A stretch of DNA of 39,922 bases, from the NCBI GenBank assembly GCA_017398425.1, contig JAFQFZ010000057.1, forward strand, positions 1 to 39,922. The letters are read 5' to 3'. Numbering within the stretch: the stretch's first letter is position 1; each line of letters opens with the position of its first letter. The notes beneath the pieces were generated by a model. The model saw nothing but the letters and a program-made list of their open reading frames with translations. It was not told where the DNA came from and did not search any database. Shown here one piece after another: positions 15,055 through 23,147 of the stretch. The stretch comes from Clostridia bacterium. GTDB taxonomy: Bacteria; Bacillota; Clostridia; Oscillospirales; Acutalibacteraceae. The position numbers and the translations under genes are program-made.

Positions 15055-15083
15055 TTGCAAAGCGTGTCGCATTATGGTATACT
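15055..15083 (+). promoter_or_regulatory. Promoter of the ldh-fum-hdr-flx-frd operon
   Basis: TTGCAA (15055-15060) and TATACT (15078-15083) are 17 nt apart. The start codon follows about 75 nt after the expected start site. No other promoter or terminator was seen until 27.5 kb. Confidence 0.7.
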
Positions 15084-15166
15084 TTATAGAGTTATGGTAT
15101 AAAAAGGGAATATCGTGTATTCTCGCTCATAATTTTTTAAAAACGCACAGAAAAGAGGAACTCTCT

Positions 15167-16108
15167 ATGAACAAAATCACCATCATCGGCACCGGCAGCG
15201 TCGGCTCCACCATCGCTTACACACTGGCGATCAACGGCACGGCTTCGGAGATCGTCATGATCGATATCAACGGCGAGAAAGCGCTGGGCGAATCGCTCGA
15301 CATTCGTCAAGGCACCCCGTTCTCCAACCCCTGCTCGGTGTACGCCGGCACCTATTGCGATGCCGCGGGTTCCAACATCGTGGTCATCACCTCCGGTGTG
15401 GCGCGTAAACCGGGTCAATCCCGTCTGGATCTGGCGCAGACCAACGTGAACGTGCTCAAAGCAGTCACCGCCGAAATCTTGAAATACGCGCCCGACGCCA
15501 CCTACGTCATCGTCAGCAATCCCGTCGACGTGCTGACCTATGCGTTTTGCAAGTATTCGGGTCTTCCCGAGTCGCGCATCATCGGTTCGGGCACCATCCT
15601 CGACACCTCCCGCCTGCGTTCGCGCTTGTCGGAATACTACAACATCAACCAGCGCAACGTGCACGCGTACGTGCTGGGCGAGCACGGCGACTCCTCCTTC
15701 ATTCCCTGGTCGCTGGCGAACATCTCCAACGTGCCGATCGACGATTACTGCCACGCGGTGCAGACCTCGACGCAGTATCCGTCCTTCCACAAGGAAGAGG
15801 TCGAGGAATACGTCCGCAAGTCCGGCGCGCGCGTCATTGAGCGCAAGGGTGCTACGTTCTACGCGGTGTCCATGTCGGTCGTGCACATCTGCAAATGCCT
15901 GCTCGGCGGCATCGACACCACGATGACCGTCTCCACCATGCTCCACGGCGAATACGGCATCGACGATGTATGCCTGAGCTTGCTCAACATCGTCGGCAAC
16001 AAGGGGGCGCACAGCAAGATCCTTCTGCCGCTCAACAGCCAAGAAACGGCGGCGCTTCACAACAGCGCCAACTGCCTCAAAGCCACCATCAACAGCATTC
16101 AAATCTGA
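15167..16108 (+). CDS. ldh: L-lactate/malate dehydrogenase family protein
   Basis: This 313-residue NAD-dependent 2-hydroxyacid dehydrogenase belongs to the LDH/MDH family. The Rossmann loop is GTGSVG (8-13) with Asp33 selecting NAD. The active-site loop is ARKPGQSRLDL, the catalytic His lies in GEHGDSS (His173), and substrate Arg is in SGTILDTSRLR. Overall it resembles bacterial LDH (LGEHGD, KGATFYAVSM). The loop residue matching the classical LDH/MDH discriminator (Gln in typical LDH, Arg in MDH) is Arg80. I recall some clostridial LDHs also having Arg here, so this does not settle the substrate. Fumarase and fumarate reductase downstream favour malate/oxaloacetate turnover. The ATG at 15167 follows AGAGGAA. 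First gene of the 12-gene operon. Confidence 0.82.
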   Translation: MNKITIIGTGSVGSTIAYTLAINGTASEIVMIDINGEKALGESLDIRQGTPFSNPCSVYAGTYCDAAGSNIVVITSGVARKPGQSRLDLAQTNVNVLKAVTAEILKYAPDATYVIVSNPVDVLTYAFCKYSGLPESRIIGSGTILDTSRLRSRLSEYYNINQRNVHAYVLGEHGDSSFIPWSLANISNVPIDDYCHAVQTSTQYPSFHKEEVEEYVRKSGARVIERKGATFYAVSMSVVHICKCLLGGIDTTMTVSTMLHGEYGIDDVCLSLLNIVGNKGAHSKILLPLNSQETAALHNSANCLKATINSIQI

Positions 16109-16148
16109 TCGCGTATACATAGTCAAACAACAGAAAGGAAGATCCGTC

Positions 16149-17525
16149 ATGGAATATCGCATCGAACACGACTCTATGGGTGAGGTAAAGGTCCCCGCCG
16201 ACCGTCTGTGGGCGGCACAGACCCAGAGAAGCCACGAGAATTTTGAGATCGGCGTCGGCATCGAGACGATGCCCCGCGAGATCGTGCACGCATTCGGCAT
16301 TTTGAAGAAGGCCGCCGCGATCGCCAACCACGGTCTGCGTCCCGAGAAGATGACCGCCGAAAAGCTCGAAGCGATCGGCAAGGCTTGCGACGAAGTGATC
16401 GACGGCACGCTGCAAGAGCATTTCCCGCTCGTCGTGTGGCAGACCGGTTCGGGCACGCAGTCCAACATGAACACCAACGAGGTCATTGCCAACCGCGGCA
16501 ATCAGATCCTCGGGCAAACCCTTTTGCATCCCAACGACGACGTCAACATGAGCCAGTCCTCCAACGACACCTTCCCCACCGCGATGCACATTGCGGCGGT
16601 GTTGCAGCTCGAGGATAAGCTCATTCCCGCCGCGCAGACGCTCATCGACACCTTCCGCCGCTTGGAGGAAGAAAACAAGGGCATCGTCAAGAGCGGTCGT
16701 ACCCATCTGCAGGACGCCACCCCCATCACCTTCTCGCAGGAGATCAGCGGCTGGCGTTCGAGCCTCGAGCGCGACATCGAGTTGATCCGCCTGGCGGTGG
16801 GTCCGTTGTACGAACTGGCGCTCGGAGGCACCGCCGTCGGCACCGGTCTGAACGCGCCGAAGGGCTTTGCCGAATCGGTGGCCTCCGAAGTCGCAAAACT
16901 GACCGGCAAGCCGTTCGTCACCGCGCAAAACAAGTTCCACGCGCTCACCTCCAAGGATGAACTCGTGTTCGCGCACGGTGCTGTGAAAGCGCTCGCCGCC
17001 GATATGATGAAGATCGCCAACGACGTGCGTTGGCTCGCATCCGGACCGCGCGACGGTCTGTCGGAGATCTTCATCCCCGAGAACGAGCCCGGCTCGTCCA
17101 TCATGCCCGGCAAGGTCAACCCCACGCAGTGCGAAGCGGTCACGATGGTCGCGGTGCAGGTCATGGGCAACGACGTCGCCGTCGGTATGGCCGCCTCGCA
17201 GGGCAACTTCGAGCTGAACGTGTTCATGCCCGTGTGCATTTACAACTTCCTGCAATCGACCCGCTTACTCAGCGAAGCGATCCTCTCGTTCAACAAGAAT
17301 TGCGCGGTCGGCATCCAAGCGAACAAAGAGAAGATGCATCACAACCTGCATAACTCCTTGATGCTCGTCACGGCGCTCAACCCGTACATCGGCTACGAGA
17401 ACGCCGCCAAGACCGCCAAGAAGGCGTATAAGGACAACATCTCGCTCAAGGAGGCGTGTGTGGAGCTCGGTTTCCTCACTGCGGAGCGTTTTGATGAAGT
17501 GTTCCATCCGGAAGAGATGGTTTAA
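16149..17525 (+). CDS. fumC: Class II fumarate hydratase
   Basis: This 458-residue enzyme interconverts malate and fumarate without an iron-sulfur cluster. Diagnostic sequences are TGSGTQSNMNTNEVIANR (about 99-116), QSSNDTFPTAMH, KSGRTHLQDATPITF with the active-site TH pair, and the superfamily signature GSSIMPGKVNP at about 315-325. The length is normal for FumC. AAAGGAAG lies before the ATG. It follows ldh by 40 nt and precedes hdrB by 14 nt. In this operon it would supply fumarate to the reductase encoded at 23.99-26.28 kb. Aspartase and argininosuccinate lyase share the fold, but the pattern and length fit FumC. Confidence 0.94.
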   Translation: MEYRIEHDSMGEVKVPADRLWAAQTQRSHENFEIGVGIETMPREIVHAFGILKKAAAIANHGLRPEKMTAEKLEAIGKACDEVIDGTLQEHFPLVVWQTGSGTQSNMNTNEVIANRGNQILGQTLLHPNDDVNMSQSSNDTFPTAMHIAAVLQLEDKLIPAAQTLIDTFRRLEEENKGIVKSGRTHLQDATPITFSQEISGWRSSLERDIELIRLAVGPLYELALGGTAVGTGLNAPKGFAESVASEVAKLTGKPFVTAQNKFHALTSKDELVFAHGAVKALAADMMKIANDVRWLASGPRDGLSEIFIPENEPGSSIMPGKVNPTQCEAVTMVAVQVMGNDVAVGMAASQGNFELNVFMPVCIYNFLQSTRLLSEAILSFNKNCAVGIQANKEKMHHNLHNSLMLVTALNPYIGYENAAKTAKKAYKDNISLKEACVELGFLTAERFDEVFHPEEMV

Positions 17526-17539
17526 CGGAGGGATTTCCC

Positions 17540-18328
17540 ATGAATGTGCGATATTTTCCCGGTTGCACCCTGAAGACCAAGGCGAAGGATCTCGATGCCT
17601 ACGCCCGTCGTTCGGCAGAGGCGCTCGGTGTGACGCTCGACGAGCCGAAGGACTGGCAATGCTGCGGCGGTATGTTCACCTCCGCGAACGACGAGGTCGC
17701 CACCAAGCTGTCGTCGGTGCGCCTGCTCAAAGACGCCGCCGCCTCGGAACAACCGCTCGTGACGGTGTGCTCGGCTTGCCACAACGTGGTCAAGCAAACC
17801 AACCACGCCATGCAGACGGACGCGGCGTTTGCCGACCGCGTCAATCGCTACCTGGGCGACGATGCCTACCACGGTGAAGCGACCGTCTACCACTACTTGG
17901 AACTTCTCCGCGACGTGGTCGGCTACGGCGCGATCAAAGAAAAGGTCGTCAATCCCCTCAAAGGCAAGAAGATCGCTTGCTACTACGGTTGCTTGCTTCT
18001 GCGTCCCGGTTCGGTGATGCGCATGGACGATCCCGAAAATCCGTCCATCATGGAAGATCTCGTGCGTGCGCTCGGCGCAGAGCCGGTGATCTTTGCCAAC
18101 CGCAACGAGTGCTGCGGCGGCTACATGACGATGGAGAGTCCTGCGCTCGCGCAAAAGAAGAGCGAAGCCGTCATTCGAAACGCCAAGGCGAACGGTGCGG
18201 ATCTGATCATCACCGCCTGCCCCTTGTGCCGTTACAATCTCAATAAGCAAAGCGACGATCTGCCCATCGTCTATTTCACAGAGCTTCTCGCAGAAGCCCT
18301 CGGCGTGAAGGAGGAGCCCCATGAATAA
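17540..18328 (+). CDS. hdrB: HdrB-like CCG-domain subunit
   Basis: This 262-residue cytosolic protein has two complete CCG (cysteine-rich) domains: FPGC...WQCCGG...CSACHN in the first half, and CYYGC...NECCGGYM...CPLCRYN in the second. In methanogen HdrB each motif holds a non-cubane [4Fe-4S] cluster that reduces the CoM-S-S-CoB disulfide. CoM/CoB are not expected in a clostridium, so the natural substrate must differ: another disulfide, or electrons may pass on to the fumarate reductase subunits encoded downstream. It overlaps hdrC by 8 nt. A GGAGGG site precedes the ATG. Confidence 0.88.
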   Translation: MNVRYFPGCTLKTKAKDLDAYARRSAEALGVTLDEPKDWQCCGGMFTSANDEVATKLSSVRLLKDAAASEQPLVTVCSACHNVVKQTNHAMQTDAAFADRVNRYLGDDAYHGEATVYHYLELLRDVVGYGAIKEKVVNPLKGKKIACYYGCLLLRPGSVMRMDDPENPSIMEDLVRALGAEPVIFANRNECCGGYMTMESPALAQKKSEAVIRNAKANGADLIITACPLCRYNLNKQSDDLPIVYFTELLAEALGVKEEPHE

Positions 18329-18707
18329 TGCTCAACTGCGCGACGAGGTGATCCGCATCAGCGGCGTCAACCCGTCCAAATGTATGGGATGCGGCAAATG
18401 CTCCGCAACCTGCCCCGCCTATGACGAGATGGAGTTTCACCCCCATCAGTTCGTCTCCATGATCAAAAACGGTGACCTGGCACCGCTTCTCAAATCGGAT
18501 TCGCTGTTCCGCTGCTTGTCCTGCTTTGCGTGCGTCGAGCGTTGCCCGCGCGGTGTCGAACCCGCCAAGCTCATCGAGGCGGTGCGCTTGCAGGTCATCC
18601 GTGAGAAAGGCGCCAATCATCTGAAGCCCGAGAGCGTGCCCGCCATGGTCGACGAGGATCTGCCCGGTCAGCTTCTGGTCACGGCGTTCCGAAAATATGC
18701 CAAGTAA
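18321..18707 (+). CDS. hdrC: HdrC-like iron-sulfur subunit
   Basis: This 128-residue protein has two ferredoxin-type motifs, CMGCGKCSATCP and CLSCFACVERCP, giving two [4Fe-4S] clusters. In Hdr complexes HdrC wires HdrA to HdrB. The start lies inside the hdrB end (8-nt overlap, with GGAGG in the hdrB tail), which indicates translational coupling. The length and spacing of the two motifs (about 45 residues apart) match HdrC. It is soluble, with no membrane segment, so this is the cytosolic HdrABC type and not membrane-bound HdrDE. Confidence 0.88.
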   Translation: MNNAQLRDEVIRISGVNPSKCMGCGKCSATCPAYDEMEFHPHQFVSMIKNGDLAPLLKSDSLFRCLSCFACVERCPRGVEPAKLIEAVRLQVIREKGANHLKPESVPAMVDEDLPGQLLVTAFRKYAK

Positions 18708-18722
18708 AGGAGGAAAAGACGA

Positions 18723-20717
18723 ATGCAACGAATCGGTGTTTTTGTATGCTGGTGCGGCAGTAACATCGCCGGCACCGTCGATGTAAAAGCCGTCGCAGAA
18801 GCGCTCTCGCATGAGCCGGGCGTGGTCTTTTCCACCGACTACCAATATATGTGCTCGCAGGCAGGTCAAGATATGATCAAGGCCTCCGTTGCCGAGCATC
18901 ACTTGACCGGCATCGTGGTCTGCTCCTGCTCGCCGCGTATGCACGAAGCGACCTTCCGTAAAACGGCAACGGCCGCCGGTCTCAACCCGTATATGGTCGA
19001 GATCGCGAACATCCGCGAGCAATGCTCGTGGGTCCATAAGGATATGCCCATCGGCACCGAGAAGGCGATCATCCTCGGCAAAGCCGCGGTGGCGAAGGTC
19101 CATCTGAACGCACCGCTCACCCCGGGCGAATCCCCCGTCACCAAACGGGCGCTGGTCATCGGCGGCGGTATTGCCGGCATTCAAACGGCGCTCGACATCG
19201 CCGATGCGGGCTTTAAGGTCGATATCGTCGAAAAGAAGCCCACCATCGGCGGTAAGATGGCACAGCTCGACAAGACCTTCCCCACCCTCGACTGCGCAGC
19301 GTGTATCCTCACGCCGAAGATGGTGGATGTGGCGCAACACGAAAACGTCCGCATCTTCTCCTACAGCGAGGTGTCCGAGGTGAAAGGCTTTGTCGGCAAC
19401 TTCGACGTCACCATCAAAAAGCATGCGCGCTTCGTCAAAGAGGATCTCTGCACGGGCTGCGGCGCTTGCGTCGACAAATGCCCGATGAAGAAAGTCCCCA
19501 ACGAGTTCAATCTCGGCATGGACAACCGCCCCGCGATCTACATTCCGTTCGCACAGGCGGTGCCGAAGGTCGCCACCATCGATCCCGCGCACTGCAATAT
19601 GCTCAAGAACGGCAAGTGCGGTCTTTGTGCTCGCGTTTGCACCGCCGGCGCCATCGATTACACCCAGCAGGATGAATACGTCCAGGAGAAGTACGGCGCG
19701 ATCGTCGTTGCCACGGGCTTCAACCCCATCTCAATGGACAAATTCGATGAATTTGCCTACAACCAATCCAAAGACGTCATCACCTCGCTTGAGTTCGAGC
19801 GTTTGACCAACGCCGCCGGTCCGACCGCCGGCAAGCTCCTGCGCCCCTCCGACGGTGCGCATCCACACACCCTCGTGTTCGTGCAGTGCGTCGGTTCGCG
19901 TTGCACCGCTTGCGCGGAAAAGGGCAAGGAATACTGCTCGAAGATCTGCTGTATGTACACAGCGAAGCACGCGATGCTGGTGCGCGACAAATACCCGGAC
20001 GTCGACGTGTATGTGTTCTACATCGACGTGCGTACCCCCGGCAAGAACTTCGACGAATTCTACCGCCGCGCGGTAGAGGAATACGGCGTGAAATACATCA
20101 AGGGCACGGTCGGCAAGGTCGTTCCCGAGAACGGTGTGTTGAAGGTGCAAGCCTCCGACCTGCTGAATAACAAGCAACTGCACATCGATGCGGACATGGT
20201 GGTGCTGGCCGCCGCGATCGAACCCGATCGTTCGGCGCGTCCGCTGGCTACCATGCTGACCGCTTCGATGGACACCAACGACTTCTTCACCGAAGCGCAT
20301 CCGAAGCTCCGTCCCGTGGAAAGCCCGACGGCGGGCGTGTTCCTCTCGGGCGCTTGCCAAGGCCCCAAGGACATCCCCGAAACGGTGTCGCAAGCGGGCG
20401 CCGCGGCTTCGAAGGTCATCGGACTGCTTGCCAAAGACAAGCTGATGGGCAACCCCTGCGTTGCTTCCTCGAACGAAGCCATGTGCAACGGCTGTTCGTC
20501 CTGCGCGAACGTGTGCCCCTACGGCGCGATCACCTATGAAGACAAAGAATTCCGTATGCCCGACCGCACCGTTGCCCTGCGCCGCGTGGCGAAGGTCAAC
20601 CCGGCGGTGTGCCAGGGTTGCGGTTGCTGTACGGTCGCGTGCCCGTCGGGTGCGATGGACCTCAACGGCTTTAAGAACGATCAAATCCTGGCGGAGGTGG
20701 ATGCGATATGCAAGTAA
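18723..20717 (+). CDS. hdrA: HdrA-like flavin-based bifurcating subunit
   Basis: This 664-residue iron-sulfur flavoprotein is the core of Hdr complexes. In order: an N-terminal Cys-containing domain (FVCWCG, CSCSPRMHE), a FAD-binding Rossmann motif VIGGGIAGIQTALDIADAG (about 143-161) with DCAACIL, a ferredoxin insert (CTGCGACVDKCP and CGLCARVC), a thioredoxin-reductase-like continuation (QCVGSRC...CSKICC), and C-terminal clusters CNGCSSCANVCP and CQGCGCCTVACP. In methanogens and Flx-containing bacteria HdrA holds the FAD thought to split electron pairs between a low-potential (ferredoxin) and a high-potential acceptor. It follows hdrC by 15 nt and overlaps the MvhD-like gene by 10 nt. Confidence 0.92.
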   Translation: MQRIGVFVCWCGSNIAGTVDVKAVAEALSHEPGVVFSTDYQYMCSQAGQDMIKASVAEHHLTGIVVCSCSPRMHEATFRKTATAAGLNPYMVEIANIREQCSWVHKDMPIGTEKAIILGKAAVAKVHLNAPLTPGESPVTKRALVIGGGIAGIQTALDIADAGFKVDIVEKKPTIGGKMAQLDKTFPTLDCAACILTPKMVDVAQHENVRIFSYSEVSEVKGFVGNFDVTIKKHARFVKEDLCTGCGACVDKCPMKKVPNEFNLGMDNRPAIYIPFAQAVPKVATIDPAHCNMLKNGKCGLCARVCTAGAIDYTQQDEYVQEKYGAIVVATGFNPISMDKFDEFAYNQSKDVITSLEFERLTNAAGPTAGKLLRPSDGAHPHTLVFVQCVGSRCTACAEKGKEYCSKICCMYTAKHAMLVRDKYPDVDVYVFYIDVRTPGKNFDEFYRRAVEEYGVKYIKGTVGKVVPENGVLKVQASDLLNNKQLHIDADMVVLAAAIEPDRSARPLATMLTASMDTNDFFTEAHPKLRPVESPTAGVFLSGACQGPKDIPETVSQAGAAASKVIGLLAKDKLMGNPCVASSNEAMCNGCSSCANVCPYGAITYEDKEFRMPDRTVALRRVAKVNPAVCQGCGCCTVACPSGAMDLNGFKNDQILAEVDAICK

Positions 20718-21145
20718 ACGGCGAATTCAAGCCCTTGATCGTGGCGTTCTGCTGCAACTGGTGTTCCTACGCCGGTGCCGACCTTGCGGGTAACAACCGC
20801 CTCAACTATCCGGCGGAAGTCAAGATCATCCGCGTCCCCTGCTCCTGCCGTGTCAACCCGACGTTCATCCTGCGCGCGTTCCAGCGCGGTGCGGACGGCG
20901 TGATCCTGTGCGGTTGCCATCCCGGCGACTGCCACTACACCTCCGGCAACTACTACACACGCCGCCGTATGGCGATGCTGTTCTCGATGCTCGACTATCT
21001 CGGCATCGAGCGCGAACGTACCCGCGTGGAATGGGTGTCGGCGGCGGAAGGCGCGAAGTTTGCCGCCACGATGAACGATTTTGTTGCTCAGGTCACCGCC
21101 CTGGGTGAGAACAAGAGATTGGAGGATCTGCGATGCAAAAAGTAA
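20708..21145 (+). CDS. MvhD/FlxD-like iron-sulfur adaptor
   Basis: This 145-residue protein has the MvhD pattern: AFCCNWCSYAGAD, then VPCSCRVNP and GVILCGCHPGDCHY, enough cysteines for a [2Fe-2S] cluster. In methanogens MvhD links the Mvh hydrogenase to HdrA; in bacterial Flx-Hdr clusters the same protein (FlxD) links the NAD(P)H-oxidising module to HdrA. No NiFe hydrogenase genes are present and a FAD/NAD(P)-binding gene is, so the FlxD role is preferred. It overlaps hdrA (10 nt) and the next gene (13 nt), so all three are likely made in coupled amounts. Confidence 0.87.
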   Translation: MQVNGEFKPLIVAFCCNWCSYAGADLAGNNRLNYPAEVKIIRVPCSCRVNPTFILRAFQRGADGVILCGCHPGDCHYTSGNYYTRRRMAMLFSMLDYLGIERERTRVEWVSAAEGAKFAATMNDFVAQVTALGENKRLEDLRCKK

Positions 21146-22119
21146 CCGCTTCTCAACTCATCGACAGAGCCGCCGCTCTTCTTTCCGACGGGTCCGTTTC
21201 GGCGGTTCTCGGGTGGAAACAAGGTGAGTTTGACTACGACATCACACCGGCGGTCTTTGCGGACGAGCAAGCGCTTCGCGACGCGTTTGTCTGGAACGAC
21301 TTCTGCGGTGCCAACTTCTCGAAATACCTGCTGAAAGCGACCAAGAAGGTGGACGGCAAGGTACTGGTGTTCCTCAAGCCCTGCGACACCTACAGCTTCA
21401 ATCAGCTTCTCACCGAGCATCGCTTTGACCGCGACAAGGTATACGCCATCGGCATCCCTTGTGAAGGCATGGCGGACATCGACAAGGTCAAAGCACAAAG
21501 CGGCGACGGCATCGTCTCCATCGCGTGCGGCGAGACCATTCAGGTGACGACGCTGTACAACGACGCGCCCGTCAGCGTGGAGCTTGCCGATGTGCTGGAA
21601 GAGCGCTGTGCAAACTGCAAGAGCAAAAAGCACGTCGCGTACGACGAGTTGCTCGGCGACGAGGGCGATGTGCTCGACTCCGCACGTTTTGACGAAGTGG
21701 CTCAGCTCGAAGCGATGACGCCCGACGAGCGCTTTGCGTTCTGGCAGGAGCATCTGTCGCGTTGCATTCGTTGCAATGCGTGCCGCGACGTTTGTCCCGC
21801 TTGCACCTGCGAAAAGTGCGTGTTTGACAACCCTGCTTCGGGCGTGGAAAACAAAGCGCCCGCCAATGAGTTTGAGGAGAAAATGTTCCACATCATCCGT
21901 GCGTTCCACGTGGCGGGGCGTTGCACCGACTGCGGCGAATGCTCGCGCGTATGCCCGCAGAACATTCCGCTCCATCTGCTCAACCGCAAGTTCATCAAGG
22001 ATATGAACGACAACTACGGCGAGTATCAGGCGGGTGCCGAAGTCGGCAGTCGCGCGCCGCTCGTCGATTTCACGCTCGACGACCCCGAGGCCGCCGACGT
22101 GCTGGATAGGAGGGGTTAA
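21133..22119 (+). CDS. Flx-type 4Fe-4S protein (FrhB/hydrogenase-beta-like)
   Basis: This 328-residue cytosolic protein has an N-terminal domain with VLVFLKPCDTYSFNQLL and VYAIGIPCEGM, reminiscent of FrhB/FdhB-type beta subunits, and a lone CANCKSKKH motif. The C-terminal part has CIRCNACRDVCPACTCEKC (about 213-231) and CTDCGECSRVCP, two [4Fe-4S] clusters with an extra Cys pair. Proteins of this kind accompany hdrABC and the FAD/NAD(P) subunit in bacterial Flx clusters. Its probable role is electron transfer between the NAD(P)H-oxidising subunit and HdrA. The exact Flx letter is not assigned. It overlaps the upstream gene by 13 nt. Confidence 0.75.
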   Translation: MQKVTASQLIDRAAALLSDGSVSAVLGWKQGEFDYDITPAVFADEQALRDAFVWNDFCGANFSKYLLKATKKVDGKVLVFLKPCDTYSFNQLLTEHRFDRDKVYAIGIPCEGMADIDKVKAQSGDGIVSIACGETIQVTTLYNDAPVSVELADVLEERCANCKSKKHVAYDELLGDEGDVLDSARFDEVAQLEAMTPDERFAFWQEHLSRCIRCNACRDVCPACTCEKCVFDNPASGVENKAPANEFEEKMFHIIRAFHVAGRCTDCGECSRVCPQNIPLHLLNRKFIKDMNDNYGEYQAGAEVGSRAPLVDFTLDDPEAADVLDRRG

Positions 22120-22121
22120 GG

Positions 22122-23147
22122 ATGCGTAAATGTGCTCTTTCGGCGATGAACGACATCTTTGCCGCCATCGCTTCCTCCAAAACCGTGTATCTCCCCGTCG
22201 ACGGTGCAGACGGCAACGCCGCCTTTACCAAATGGGAGGACGGTCTCGTTTGGAGCCATGCGCTCAACACCGTGCGCAGCCCGAAAGACTTCTTCTTCCC
22301 CCAGACGGAAGACCTGATGGCCTTCAAAACGGAAGGCAAAACCATCGAAGTCATCGACATCCGCAAGGAATCCGAGGATTTTGTGATCTTCGGTGTGCGC
22401 GCGTGCGACGTCAAGAGCTTTGACGTCCTCGACCGTGTGTTTCTTTCGGAACCCGTTGACAGCTTCTATGCCTCGCGCCGCGAACACGGCGTGATCGTGT
22501 CGCTGGCGTGCTCGCGTCCGTCGGAGACCTGCTTTTGCGGTACGTTCGGCATCGACGCGACGGCACCTGCCGGTGACGTGACCGCGTGGAAGACCGAGGA
22601 TACGGTCTATTTCGAGGCGAACACCGCCAAAGGTGCGGCACTTCTGAAAGACATCGAAGCGCTCACCGAGGAGGCTTCGGACGACGCGGTCAAAGCACAG
22701 CAGGAAAAGACGAAGACCATTCTTGCGAAACTGCCGCTTGCCAACCTCACGACCGAGGCGTTCGGCGGCGGCAAGACAAAGGAATTCTTCAACCATCCTG
22801 CGTGGGAAGAATTGTCGCAGGCCTGCCTCGGTTGCGGTACCTGCACCTTTGTGTGCCCCACCTGCCAATGCTACGACATCAAAGAGTTTAACACCGGAAA
22901 CGGTGTGGTGCGTTACCGTTGCTGGGATTCGTGCATGTATTCGGAATTTACGAAAATGGCACACGGCAACAACCGTCTGACCCAGAAAGAACGCTTCCGT
23001 CAACGCTTTATGCACAAGCTCGTGTACTATCCCGAGAACAACGACGGACTGTTCAGCTGTGTCGGATGCGGCAGATGCTTATCGAAATGTCCGATTTCGA
23101 TGAATATTGTGAAAGTGATGAAAACGATCGGAGGGAACAACGGATGA
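22122..23147 (+). CDS. Flx-type 4Fe-4S protein (AsrA-like)
   Basis: This 341-residue iron-sulfur protein resembles subunit A of anaerobic sulfite reductase and the matching Flx subunit. N-terminal half: VIFGVRACDVKSFDVLDRVF and SLACSRPSETCFCGTFGI. C-terminal ferredoxin domain: CLGCGTCTFVCPTCQCYDI, then RCWDSCMYSEFTKMAHGNNR and CVGCGRCLSKCP. In AsrAB the A subunit pairs with an FAD/NAD(P)H subunit B; the very next gene is such a protein and overlaps by 4 nt (ATGA), so the two probably form an NAD(P)H-oxidising pair. No AsrC (siroheme) gene is present, so sulfite reduction is unlikely. AGGAGGGG precedes the ATG at 22122. Confidence 0.8.
   Translation: MRKCALSAMNDIFAAIASSKTVYLPVDGADGNAAFTKWEDGLVWSHALNTVRSPKDFFFPQTEDLMAFKTEGKTIEVIDIRKESEDFVIFGVRACDVKSFDVLDRVFLSEPVDSFYASRREHGVIVSLACSRPSETCFCGTFGIDATAPAGDVTAWKTEDTVYFEANTAKGAALLKDIEALTEEASDDAVKAQQEKTKTILAKLPLANLTTEAFGGGKTKEFFNHPAWEELSQACLGCGTCTFVCPTCQCYDIKEFNTGNGVVRYRCWDSCMYSEFTKMAHGNNRLTQKERFRQRFMHKLVYYPENNDGLFSCVGCGRCLSKCPISMNIVKVMKTIGGNNG

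Noticed and set aside
17540..20717. Methanogen heterodisulfide reductase acting on CoM-S-S-CoB
   Set aside because: All context is clostridial, and no CoM/CoB or methanogenesis genes are present; the subunits are homologous but the substrate must differ.
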